DNA of 64,000 nucleotides from AC-43 sp963728855. GTDB taxonomy: Bacteria > Actinomycetota > Actinomycetes > Mycobacteriales > Micromonosporaceae. The notes beneath the pieces are model-generated. The model had not been told where the DNA came from. It worked only from the letters and a program-made list of their open reading frames with translations, and did not search any database. The stretch lies in assembly GCA_963728855.1 (NCBI GenBank), contig CAVSLN010000001.1, positions 806,001 to 870,000 of the forward strand, in the 5' to 3' direction. Made by a program: the position numbers and the translations under genes. Shown one piece after another: positions 45,208-53,785 of the stretch (position 1 is its first letter; every line of letters begins with the position of its first letter).

Positions 45208-45969
45208 TCAGGAGAAACGCTCGACGGTCACCGGGACGAGCCCTTGCCGACGCATCACCGTCGTCAGCCCACGCAGCAGCGGCCCGACGGCGTCGCCGGA
45301 GCTGCCACCCAGGTCGGCGGTCAGGTCGAGGCACCAGGCGACACCGGGGCCGACCCGGCGAAGGTCCCACGCGAAGGCGTCGTCGGCTACCCGCAGCGCA
45401 GCGGTGCCGATGACGCGGGCGCCTGGGTCAGCCGCGCCGTCGGAGATCCGCATCCGCCAGGCCGCCTGCAGGTTGGCCAGGCCGTCCGGGCGCAGGTCCC
45501 CGGCGAACAAGATCCGGTACACCCGCGTGTCCTGGTAACCGTCGGCCGCGTGGCCCGGGCGCAGCCGCAGTGGAGCCGAGGTCACCAACGGCACCCGGTC
45601 GAGGAAGTAGGTACGCAGCGTCTCCTCGTCGGGCAGCGCACCCCCGCCGAGCTGACGGTAGGCGGTCTGCGCCTCCTGGCGTCCAGTCGCGACGACCCGG
45701 GCGCGCAGGTCCGGATCGGCGCGCATGCTCCGGCTGACGGACGCCGAGCTGAACCAGCCGCCACTCCCCGGCGTCCAGCCGGCGCTGTCCAGCCCGACCG
45801 CGGAGAAGTCCTCGGCGAGCACGAACTCCTCGACGACGATCCCATCCGCCCGAGCTGGCGGCTCGCCGTCTCCGGTCTCCGGAAGGATCAGGTAGTAGTC
45901 CAGCGTCTGCGGTGCGGGCGCGCGGACGGTTGCCGCCGTGTCCGCGAGCCGGCGCAGGTCCGTGGTCAT
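45208..45969 (-). CDS. Hypothetical protein, 253 aa
   Basis: From ATG 45969 with GAGGAGTG upstream on the minus strand. The sequence is a mixed alpha/beta soluble protein: DYYLILPETGDGEPP, GIVVEEFVLAEDFSAVGLD, GWFSSASVSRSMRADPDLR, FLDRVPLV and AWCLDLTADLG. I do not recognise the family. The 'GWF-SSA-VSRSMRAD' and 'TDLRRLADTA' pieces look like a polymorphic-toxin immunity or nucleotide-binding protein only vaguely. It is convergent with the DUF6232 gene. Confidence 0.55.
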   Translation of the reverse strand: MTTDLRRLADTAATVRAPAPQTLDYYLILPETGDGEPPARADGIVVEEFVLAEDFSAVGLDSAGWTPGSGGWFSSASVSRSMRADPDLRARVVATGRQEAQTAYRQLGGGALPDEETLRTYFLDRVPLVTSAPLRLRPGHAADGYQDTRVYRILFAGDLRPDGLANLQAAWRMRISDGAADPGARVIGTAALRVADDAFAWDLRRVGPGVAWCLDLTADLGGSSGDAVGPLLRGLTTVMRRQGLVPVTVERFS

Positions 45970-46062
45970 CGCCGCACACTCCTCTCGGGGGTACCGGCCC
46001 GACCTCCCGAGCATTCTCGACCCCGGCCGCCCGTGCAGGCGCGCGACTCGCCGGCTCACCGG

Positions 46063-46509
46063 TCAGCTGCCCGCCGGCGATGGAGGGAACCGGGCGACGT
46101 AGCGCCTCTGCCAGGGCGTCTCAACGGCGCGCGGGTCGTAGTGGTGCCGGACGAAGGCGACGGCCTGGTTCGCCGGTACCCCGTCGATGACCGCGAGGCA
46201 GGCCAGGGCGGTACCGGTCCTTCCGCGGCCGCCACCGCAGGCAATCTCCACGCGCCCGGTCTGCGCGCGTACCCAGGCTTCGTGCAGGACCTCGCGTGCG
46301 CGTGCCTGGTCGGCGGGCAGCCAGAAGTCCGGCCAGCGCAACCATCGGCTCTCCCACGCGACCGTCGGCGGGGTCCTGCCGAGCAGGTAGACGGCGAAGG
46401 TCGGCGTCGGTCCGCGGGGCAGCGGCCGCCGTAGCCCGCGGCCCCTGACGAAGCGGCCGGATGGCAGCCGGAGCACGCCAGCTCCAACGGGATCCCACGA
46501 CTCGGCCAC
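46063..46509 (-). CDS. Protein-tyrosine-phosphatase-like protein
   Basis: 148 residues from GTG 46509. The phosphatase loop is CGGGRGRTGTALAC near residue 91, which fits Cys-X5-Arg-Thr. WLRWPDFWLPADQARARE lies upstream, where the general-acid Asp (WPDF) is expected. It is small and soluble and removes phosphate from tyrosine or another phosphoester. The 90 bases between it and the gene at 45969 carry no feature. Confidence 0.85.
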   Translation of the reverse strand: MAESWDPVGAGVLRLPSGRFVRGRGLRRPLPRGPTPTFAVYLLGRTPPTVAWESRWLRWPDFWLPADQARAREVLHEAWVRAQTGRVEIACGGGRGRTGTALACLAVIDGVPANQAVAFVRHHYDPRAVETPWQRRYVARFPPSPAGS

Positions 46510-46570
46510 CCGGCCACCGTACGCGTGAGGGGCTGGAGCGCGGCCCGCGTCCGGGCGCCTCGCTGGCCAG

Positions 46571-48820
46571 CTAACGCCACCGCAACGGGCGCGGGTCGAC
46601 GCGCCAGAGCAGCCGGCGCCACCACGGCCGGCGGGCGCGCAGCTCACCCACGTACGCGAGGGCCTGCGCCCGGGCCCGGCGGGCGTCCTGCTCGTCCGGG
46701 CCGTCGCTGGCGTACGTGGTCTGGTTGATCAGCGCGGCCAGGTCGTCCAGTGGCGGGGTGGCCAGCCGGAGCTTGCCGCGCCGCTGCTCGTGTGCCGGTA
46801 CGGCGACCCGGGTGGCGTAGTGCGCCACCTCGGACGCGGGCAGGTGCGGGGCGGGTGGCCGGCCGGCCAGGCGCAGCGCGTCGAGCACCTCGCGCCAGGC
46901 GCCGGCCACCCGGTGCGCCGGGTCGCCCCGGTCCAGGCGGCTGATCCGCAACCGGCGCCGCAGCAGCACGATTATCGTCGAGCCGAGGATAATAGCGGCA
47001 CCGCCGCCGAGGCCCACCGCGAGCCAGGGGCCGGGGCCGCCGCCGGCCGCGGCGGCCGCGCTGGCCGACCGGCTCGGCTTCGGCGGGGACACCGAGACCG
47101 CGATCGTCGGCGCGACCGACGGGGGCGGCGTGGATGGGTTCGGCTTGGGCTGGACGGACTCCGGCGGCTGCGGGGTCGAGTTGGCCTTGGGCAGCGGGTC
47201 GAACGGCACCCAGCCGACGCCGGAGAAGAGGACCTCGGGCCAGGCGAGGGCGTCCCTGCCGCGTACGGTCGAGGCGCCGGGCCGGGCCTGGAAGCCGACG
47301 ACCACCCGGGTCGGCAGCCCGAGCATCCGGGCCAGCACGGCGAAGGACGCGGCGAACTGCTCGGACGTGCCGCGCTGCCCACCGGCGTTTCGCGGGGCGA
47401 ACAGGAAGAAGTTCAGGTTGGGGTACGCGTGCCCGCTGGGCGCGTCGCTGACGAGCGTGTAGTGCGCGCCGAGGTAGTCCTCGACCGCCAGTGCCTTCTG
47501 GTACGGGCTGCCCACCTCGGCCCCGAGACGCTGGGCGAGCTCGGTGAGCGCGGTCGGTGGGTTGGCCGTACCGAGCTCGAGGAACCGGGTCACGCTCGGC
47601 CCGCTCGGTACGTCCGCCCCGGGCAGCACGTTGACGTCCACAGTGGACTGTCGCGACTGGACGGTGTAGGACAGGCCGGTCCGCAGCCCTTCGGGCCGGA
47701 TGAGCGTACCGGTGGCCTGGTCGTACGCGACCCGTACGCCGTCGACCTGGTGCGCGGTCGGGGCGGCGGGCACCAGCCGGCCGTCCAGGTCGTCGATGGT
47801 GATGGTCTGCCGGACCGGCGTGCCGCCCGTACCCGGTGCCCCGGGCCCGTTCACCGGCGGCAGCACCCGGCCGGCCTCCCGGTAGTCCCCGCCGACCCGC
47901 CAGTTCACCCCGTCGTAGTCGCTCAGGACGGCCAGCCGGATGAGCAGGTGGTCGGGCGGTGCGGAGGTGGCGATGTCGGTGTCGAAGAGCTTCTCGGTCG
48001 GGTTCAGCGCCCAGCCGGACAGGCGGATCAGCGGGTTCTCGTCCTGCGCGTTGAGGCTCGGCGGGGCCACGTACCGGCGCGGGTCGGTGGGCGCCTTCTG
48101 CACCCGGTCGGCCACGACCGGCGCGACCGCGACGGACAGCCCGACCACGAGCGCCATCGTGGCGGCCGCCCCGGCGGCGAGCCGGACCCGGAAACTGAGC
48201 CGGGCGGCCTTGTCCAGCTCGGGCAGGCCGGCCGTACCGGCGCGACCGGTCGCGGTGAGCCCGACCGCGGCGGCCCCGGCGAAGGCGAGTGGCTGCCACA
48301 GCAGCGGGCGGGCGTTCGGCCCGACGACCACGAGCGCGCCGAGGTAGAGCAGGGTCGGCGCGGCGTACCCGAGCAGGACGCGCCGGCCCCGTACGGCCAG
48401 CTCGGCACCGGCCAGCCCGGCCAGCCAGGTGGCCACCACCGGTACCAGCACGGTGTCCGGCTGGGGCTCGACCGGGATCAGCGCGGTGAGCAGCCGGGGG
48501 ATGCCGTTGCGTACCGCGTCGACCCACAGCCCGAACAGCGGGCCGTCCACGTCACCGGCGCGCGCGGACAGCCGTACCGCGAAAAGGGTGTAGGCGCCGA
48601 GTGCCACGACGGACACCGGCGCGACCGGGTAGGCCGGCACCCGGCGGAGCGCGACGCTGATGGCCACCGGAAGCACCGCGGCGCCCAGCAGCAGCCAGGT
48701 CAGCAGGTCGCCGTGGTAGATCCGGTCCAGCGGCAGCGTGGCGACCGCGGTCATGGCCGCCACCGCCAGCGGCACCAGAGCCTTGCGTAACAGCGTTACC
48801 AACGGCCCAGCCCGTCCCAA
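46571..48820 (-). CDS. TgpA-type membrane protein with degenerate transglutaminase domain
   Basis: About 749 residues; the first codon is TTG 48820 (TTG 48802 also possible), overlapping the DUF58 stop. Six to seven N-terminal membrane helices, an extracellular transglutaminase-like domain (about 440-545), a Pro/Ser linker, one helix near 610 and a cytoplasmic DUF4129-like tail. The catalytic Cys position reads RGTSEQFAAS and the His position RGRDALAWPEV, so Cys is Ser and His is Leu: no peptidase or transglutaminase activity is expected. It is the last gene of the second MoxR-DUF58 operon. Confidence 0.88.
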   Translation of the reverse strand: MGRAGPLVTLLRKALVPLAVAAMTAVATLPLDRIYHGDLLTWLLLGAAVLPVAISVALRRVPAYPVAPVSVVALGAYTLFAVRLSARAGDVDGPLFGLWVDAVRNGIPRLLTALIPVEPQPDTVLVPVVATWLAGLAGAELAVRGRRVLLGYAAPTLLYLGALVVVGPNARPLLWQPLAFAGAAAVGLTATGRAGTAGLPELDKAARLSFRVRLAAGAAATMALVVGLSVAVAPVVADRVQKAPTDPRRYVAPPSLNAQDENPLIRLSGWALNPTEKLFDTDIATSAPPDHLLIRLAVLSDYDGVNWRVGGDYREAGRVLPPVNGPGAPGTGGTPVRQTITIDDLDGRLVPAAPTAHQVDGVRVAYDQATGTLIRPEGLRTGLSYTVQSRQSTVDVNVLPGADVPSGPSVTRFLELGTANPPTALTELAQRLGAEVGSPYQKALAVEDYLGAHYTLVSDAPSGHAYPNLNFFLFAPRNAGGQRGTSEQFAASFAVLARMLGLPTRVVVGFQARPGASTVRGRDALAWPEVLFSGVGWVPFDPLPKANSTPQPPESVQPKPNPSTPPPSVAPTIAVSVSPPKPSRSASAAAAAGGGPGPWLAVGLGGGAAIILGSTIIVLLRRRLRISRLDRGDPAHRVAGAWREVLDALRLAGRPPAPHLPASEVAHYATRVAVPAHEQRRGKLRLATPPLDDLAALINQTTYASDGPDEQDARRARAQALAYVGELRARRPWWRRLLWRVDPRPLRWR

Positions 48821-49977
48821 CCGGCGGCGAACTCCTGGGCGTCGGCCACGGCGAGCACCTGCATCCCCGGTACGGTCGACGGCACGCCGTCGGCATCGCC
48901 GAAGACGCCCGCGACGATCGTCGGGTACCCGGGTGCCAGCGCGCCGACCGGCGCCAGGTCGTCGGGGCGCCCGGAGCCGGCGAGGTAGATCAGCGTGTCG
49001 CCGATCCGGTGCTGGCGCAACCGTTTCGTCGCCGTCTCCAGCGCCTCCGGCCCGGCGGCCGGGCTGGCCTCGGCGAGCCGGTCGAGCATCGGGCGCGGGT
49101 CGGCCCGGCCGGTGGCCCGGTGCCCGCCCGTACCGACCCCGGCCTGGCTACCGGCCAGCACCAGCTCGACCGGGAGGTCGGCCTGGACGGCGGCGACGAG
49201 CACCGAGGCGGCCGCCTCGCACACCGACTCGAAGTTCTCCGAGCCCTCGTCGCCGACGTCGCGGTAGGCGGCGCGCCGGTCGTCGACGAGCACGACGATG
49301 CGTGGCAAGCTCGTGTCGAGGTCCTCGCGCACCATCAACTGCCCGACCCGGGCACTGGTCCGCCAGTGCACCTTGCGCAGCTCGTCGCCGATCACGTACT
49401 CCCGCAGGGTGTCGAAGGTGATCGTCCCGTGCGGTACCCGGTCGACCCGGCCGTCGAGGCTGCGCGCCACCCCGACCGGTACGGCGACCAGCGGGTACGT
49501 GCGCGGGTGCACCCACACCTGCGCGGTGCCCCCGTGGGTACGGGCGACGTTGACCAGCCCGAGCGGGTCGCGCCGGCTGACCCGCAGCGGCCCGAGAACC
49601 ACGACACCGCGGCGCGCGGTCGGCACCGGGTAGGTCACCGAGGTGTCCCGCCCGGGGCGCAGCCGCAGCACCGGCACCGGTACCGTGACCGGCCCGCAGG
49701 TGTCCTGCGCGACCAGGGTGGCCGCGCGCAGCTTGCTGCTGTTGTGCACGGTGAGCGTCTGGGTGCACGCCTGTCCGCGGGTCACCCGGTCGGGCTCGGC
49801 CGTCCGGGACACCGAGAGGCGGGGGCGCCAGGCGGCGTACCCGAGGGCGCACAGCGCGGCGAGGACCGCGGCCGCCCCGACCACCACCAGCTCGGGGTAC
49901 CCGAACGTGAAGCCCGTGCCGATCAGCGCCGCCCCCGCGAGTACGGCGCCGGCGCCCCGTGCCGTGGGTGCCATCAC
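48796..49977 (-). CDS. DUF58 domain membrane protein
   Basis: 393 residues with two N-terminal membrane helices (10-27, 29-47), then a beta-rich region and the DUF58 signature REYVIGDELRKVHWRTSAR near 190. After this comes a VWA-like fold (PRIVVLVDDRRAAYRD). It lies between moxR and the TgpA-type gene, overlapping the latter, the normal order in actinobacteria. It starts at GTG 49977, two bases after the moxR stop codon, or Met 49974. Confidence 0.88.
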   Translation of the reverse strand: MMAPTARGAGAVLAGAALIGTGFTFGYPELVVVGAAAVLAALCALGYAAWRPRLSVSRTAEPDRVTRGQACTQTLTVHNSSKLRAATLVAQDTCGPVTVPVPVLRLRPGRDTSVTYPVPTARRGVVVLGPLRVSRRDPLGLVNVARTHGGTAQVWVHPRTYPLVAVPVGVARSLDGRVDRVPHGTITFDTLREYVIGDELRKVHWRTSARVGQLMVREDLDTSLPRIVVLVDDRRAAYRDVGDEGSENFESVCEAAASVLVAAVQADLPVELVLAGSQAGVGTGGHRATGRADPRPMLDRLAEASPAAGPEALETATKRLRQHRIGDTLIYLAGSGRPDDLAPVGALAPGYPTIVAGVFGDADGVPSTVPGMQVLAVADAQEFAAGWDGLGRW

Positions 49978-49979
49978 CG

Positions 49980-50975
49980 CTACACGGGGCTCGCGGTCGG
50001 TACGGCGACCGACTCCACGGCGGAGCGCAGCACGTCGGCCGGCGTCACCCCGCGCAGCTGGGCGTCGGGGGACAGCAGCAGCCGGTGGGCGAACACCGGC
50101 TCCACGAGCGCCTGCACGTCCTCGGGGATCACGTAGTTACGCCCGTCAATGAGTGCGTAGGCGCTCGCCGCCTTGGTCAGGGCGATCACCCCGCGCGGGC
50201 TCACCCCGACCCGTACGTGCGAGTGGTTGCGGGTGGCGGCGGCCAGCCGGACCGCGTAGGTGTAGAGCGGGTCGGCGATGTAGACGCGGCGGGCCAGCTT
50301 GATCGCCGCGGCGATGGCGGCCGTGTCGGTGACCGGTTCCAGGGACTCGGGGCTGCGGCCCGCGGCGGCGCCGCGCAGCACCTCCACCTCGACCACCTCG
50401 TCCGGGTACCCGACGGACAGCTTCATGAGGAACCGGTCCAGCTGCGCCTCGGGGAGCCGGTACGTGCCGTCCATCTCGACCGGGTTCTGGGTGGCCACCA
50501 CGAGGAACGGGCGCGGTACGGGGTGCCGTACCCCGTCGACCGTCACGAACCGCTCCTCCATCACCTCCAGCAGCGCCGACTGGGTCTTCGGCGAGGCCCG
50601 GTTGATCTCGTCGGCGATCGCGATGTTGGCGAAGATCGGACCGGGGTGGAACTCGAAGCCGCCGCTGCCCTGGTTGAAGATGGTCACCCCGGTGACGTCC
50701 GAGGGCAGCAGGTCGGGCGTGAACTGGATGCGCCGCCACTGCCCGGCGACCACGGCCGCGATCGCCCGCGCGAGAGTGGTCTTGCCGACCCCGGGTACGT
50801 CCTCGACCAGCAGGTGGCCCTCGGCGAGCAGCGCGGTCAGGGCGTACCGGATGACCCGCGGCTTGCCCAGCACGACCGAGCCGATCGCGTTGCTGAGCCG
50901 CCCGGCGAAATCGGCGAAGCCGGCGACCTCTTCGGGGCTCGGTGCCTGCAGGGGCTGGGGTGGTGCCTGGGTCAC
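49980..50975 (-). CDS. MoxR-type AAA+ ATPase (second copy)
   Basis: 331 residues from GTG 50975. Walker A is DVPGVGKTTLARA near residue 60, Walker B IADEIN near 118, sensor 1 VVATQNPVEMDGTYRLPEAQ and arginine-finger region QLDRFLM. It differs from the copy at 8907 in its short N-terminal tail and its partners (DUF58 with membrane helices, TgpA-type protein), so the two systems probably serve different clients. Confidence 0.92.
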   Translation of the reverse strand: MTQAPPQPLQAPSPEEVAGFADFAGRLSNAIGSVVLGKPRVIRYALTALLAEGHLLVEDVPGVGKTTLARAIAAVVAGQWRRIQFTPDLLPSDVTGVTIFNQGSGGFEFHPGPIFANIAIADEINRASPKTQSALLEVMEERFVTVDGVRHPVPRPFLVVATQNPVEMDGTYRLPEAQLDRFLMKLSVGYPDEVVEVEVLRGAAAGRSPESLEPVTDTAAIAAAIKLARRVYIADPLYTYAVRLAAATRNHSHVRVGVSPRGVIALTKAASAYALIDGRNYVIPEDVQALVEPVFAHRLLLSPDAQLRGVTPADVLRSAVESVAVPTASPV

Positions 50976-51104
50976 GTACCGGTTCTCCTCGCGTTGTGCT
51001 GCGTCACTGCCTCGTCCTGCCCCGCTGCGTGGTCCTGTCCGCTGCCTTGTCCCGGTCCTGCTGCCTTGTCCGGTCCTGCGGCGGCCGGGTCAGCAGCGGC
51101 CGGG

Positions 51105-53672
51105 TCAGCAGGCCGGGAGCAGGTTGTAGTTGTCGCCCCCGTCCAGCCGGGTCCACGCCCAGGGGAAGTACTCGGTGCCCCGGCTGCCCGCGAACCGGAT
51201 CCAGATCGAGCTGTTCTTGGCACCCCACGGGGAGGCGTTGACGTTGCCGCCCGAGGTGTGGCACTCGGCCCGGAACGCGCGACCCGGGGGGAAGCCCTCA
51301 GCGGCCTGGCTCGCCGTCTGGTTCGCCACGAAGTACGCCCAGATCTGCGTGCAGTAGCCGTTGATGTTGTTCGGGCAGATCACCGTGCCGTTCATGGCCG
51401 GGGTACCGGCCGAGCCGGAGAACCGCGCCGAGCCGGCCGCGTTCGTCGCGGTGACCGTGAAGTTGTACGTGTTGCCCGGCCACAGCCCGGTGACGGTGGT
51501 TCCGCTGCAGCCGATCCCGCTCGCCCCGCCACCGTTGACCGAGATGGTGCAGGAGAGCGTGCCACCGCCGTTGTTCGTGGTGAACGGCACATTGATGGCG
51601 TTATATCCGTTGGCGCCCGCGTTGCCGCCGGTGACCGTCGGCGGCGCCATCGTCCGCGCGGTCGTGTTGGCCGGTGCGCCGGGCCCGGCGAGGTTGACCC
51701 CCCGGACGGACACCGCGACGTTGGTGTTGTCCGCGAACCCGCTCAGCGTCACCGAGGTCGCCCCGGTCACCGTCTGCGGCGCGCCACCGTTCGCGGAGAC
51801 CAGGTAGCTCGTCACCGCCCGGCCGTTGTTCGCGGCCGGCTGCCACGCCATGCTGATCTGGCCCTTGGCGTTGGCCGTGACGGCACGTAGCCCCGGCGGC
51901 GCGCCCGGTGGGCTGTACGGCACCACGGTGTTGGACAGCGGCGACGGCTTGGACGCGGTGCCCTTGTCGTTGATCGCGGCCACCGTGAACGCGTACTGGG
52001 TGCCCAGGGTCAGCTGCCCCGGCGTGGTGGTGAGGCTGGTCCCGTTGGCGCTCGCCAGCGGCTGCTGGGCACCGGCCGACACCTGGGTGATGTCGTACCG
52101 GGGCACCTGGTGGCCCTGCCCGTTGGCGGCCGGCCAGGAGATGGTGACCGTACCGTCCTTGTTCTCCTTGGCGGTGACCGAGACCGGCGGGTCCGGTACG
52201 GCCGAGCTGGGGACCACCGGGTTGGACCGAGCCTTGGCCCCGTTGCCCTTGGCGTTCACCGCGTACACCGTGAACGTGTACGACTGCCCGTTGGTCAGCC
52301 CGGTCAGGTCGATCGCGCGCTGGCTCGCGCCGAGCACGTGCGGCGGCTGCCCGTCGCCCTCGACGACGTACTGGGTGATCGGTGAGCCGTTCGGGTTCGC
52401 CGGGCCCCAGGTGAGGTGCGCCGTGGTGTTACCCGCGGTGGCGACCACCCGGGTCGGGGCGCCGGGCGGGCCGACGGTCGGCTGCTTCGGCGGCGGCGGG
52501 GGCGGCGGGACCGGGGGAGGGTCGCCACCGAGCACGTTGTTCGCGTACTTGTCGACGGACTTCACGTGGTTCTTGTTGTCCACGACCCGGGCCGCGTTGG
52601 AGTTCGGGCAGTTGATGAACAGGTGGTCCCCGCGTACCGACAGCTCCAGGTCGCCGCCGGCGTTGGGGATGGCGATCGTGCTGACCAGCTTGCCGTCGGT
52701 GTCGAGCACGTACACCGAGCCGGTCGTGTTGTCGGCGACGTAGAGCCGGCCGGCGAACGGTACGGCGGGCTCCAGCGCGCCCGTACCGGGGACGGTGAAG
52801 TCGGTCACGCGGGTGCCGTTGACCACGTACACGTGCCGGTCGTCGACCACGGTCACCGGGACCGAGTCGGGCGTGGACTCGGTGGGCAGCTTGCCGTTGC
52901 CGGTCAGCGGCAGCTTCACGGCGTGCGGCTTGTCGTCGCGTACCAACGTCAGGGTCGTGGCGGTCGCGTCGAGGATGGCCACCCCACTGTCCAATGTGGA
53001 CATACTCAGGTCGTGGCCCGGGTCGGACACCGGTACGGTCCTGGCGATCACCGGGTTCGCCGACGTCGGGCCGCTCGGCGCGCCCTTGCTCGGGTGCAGC
53101 TGCGCGGGGTGCACCCCGACCACGGTGCCCTCGGTCGGGATGACCAGCCAGAGCGTACCGGCGCGGTCGAACGTACCGCCCGCGATGCCCGGCGGGAACC
53201 GCAGCGGCTCGCCGACCGGGTTCAGCGCGATCGGGTCGAGCTGGCGGATCACGCCCTGGACCGCGTCGATGATGAAGGCCGACTCGCCGGACAGCGCGAT
53301 GGTCACGCCGAGCCCGGCGGTCGTGTTGGTGTTCGCGGAGATCTGCAGGGTGGCCAGGTCTAGCGAGCTGACCTTGCCGGTGGTGAGGTCGCGCAGCATC
53401 AGGTACCGGTCGCTCTGGCTGACCTGGATCACGTGGCCCTGCGCGTCGACCACCTTGAACCGGGTGTCCACCTTGCCGGTCTCGCCGTTGACCCGGGCGA
53501 TCTCGCCCTTGTTCGACGACCACATCCAGGCGCTCGCGTTGGAGCCGGCGAGCGCGTGGTCGGCCGCGCCGAGGCCGAACAGCGTGACCCCGAGGGCGGC
53601 GAGCAGCCCGATGATCGTGGCGACGGTGACCAGTCCGCCCTTGCTGCTTGAGATTTTCCGCAACCGCGACAT
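51105..53672 (-). CDS. Large exported protein: beta-propeller followed by fibronectin type III repeats
   Basis: 855 residues from ATG 53672. A basic N-terminus and one membrane helix (GGLVTVATIIGLLAALGVTL) anchor or export it. Residues about 35-400 form a Fn-gamma/NHL-like beta-propeller (WMWSSNKGEIARVNGETGKV, YVVNGTRVTDFTV, YVADNTTGSVYVLD). A Pro-rich hinge leads to four or five fibronectin-III domains (GAPTRVVATAGNTTAHLTWG, VTISWPAANG, ISMAWQPAANNGRAV). The last 110 residues (CPNNINGYCTQIWAYF ... YNLLPAC) hold several Cys. Likely a surface adhesion or matrix protein; it is followed by the second MoxR operon. Confidence 0.85.
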   Translation of the reverse strand: MSRLRKISSSKGGLVTVATIIGLLAALGVTLFGLGAADHALAGSNASAWMWSSNKGEIARVNGETGKVDTRFKVVDAQGHVIQVSQSDRYLMLRDLTTGKVSSLDLATLQISANTNTTAGLGVTIALSGESAFIIDAVQGVIRQLDPIALNPVGEPLRFPPGIAGGTFDRAGTLWLVIPTEGTVVGVHPAQLHPSKGAPSGPTSANPVIARTVPVSDPGHDLSMSTLDSGVAILDATATTLTLVRDDKPHAVKLPLTGNGKLPTESTPDSVPVTVVDDRHVYVVNGTRVTDFTVPGTGALEPAVPFAGRLYVADNTTGSVYVLDTDGKLVSTIAIPNAGGDLELSVRGDHLFINCPNSNAARVVDNKNHVKSVDKYANNVLGGDPPPVPPPPPPPKQPTVGPPGAPTRVVATAGNTTAHLTWGPANPNGSPITQYVVEGDGQPPHVLGASQRAIDLTGLTNGQSYTFTVYAVNAKGNGAKARSNPVVPSSAVPDPPVSVTAKENKDGTVTISWPAANGQGHQVPRYDITQVSAGAQQPLASANGTSLTTTPGQLTLGTQYAFTVAAINDKGTASKPSPLSNTVVPYSPPGAPPGLRAVTANAKGQISMAWQPAANNGRAVTSYLVSANGGAPQTVTGATSVTLSGFADNTNVAVSVRGVNLAGPGAPANTTARTMAPPTVTGGNAGANGYNAINVPFTTNNGGGTLSCTISVNGGGASGIGCSGTTVTGLWPGNTYNFTVTATNAAGSARFSGSAGTPAMNGTVICPNNINGYCTQIWAYFVANQTASQAAEGFPPGRAFRAECHTSGGNVNASPWGAKNSSIWIRFAGSRGTEYFPWAWTRLDGGDNYNLLPAC

Positions 53673-53785
53673 CGCTAGAGCCCCACTACTCGGCGTTCCT
53701 CCCCGAACCATGCGGCTCGCCCCCAAGCCATCGGCCATCATAGGGGCTGATCGGCGGTGGTGGGTACCCGCGGCGTTACCAGACG

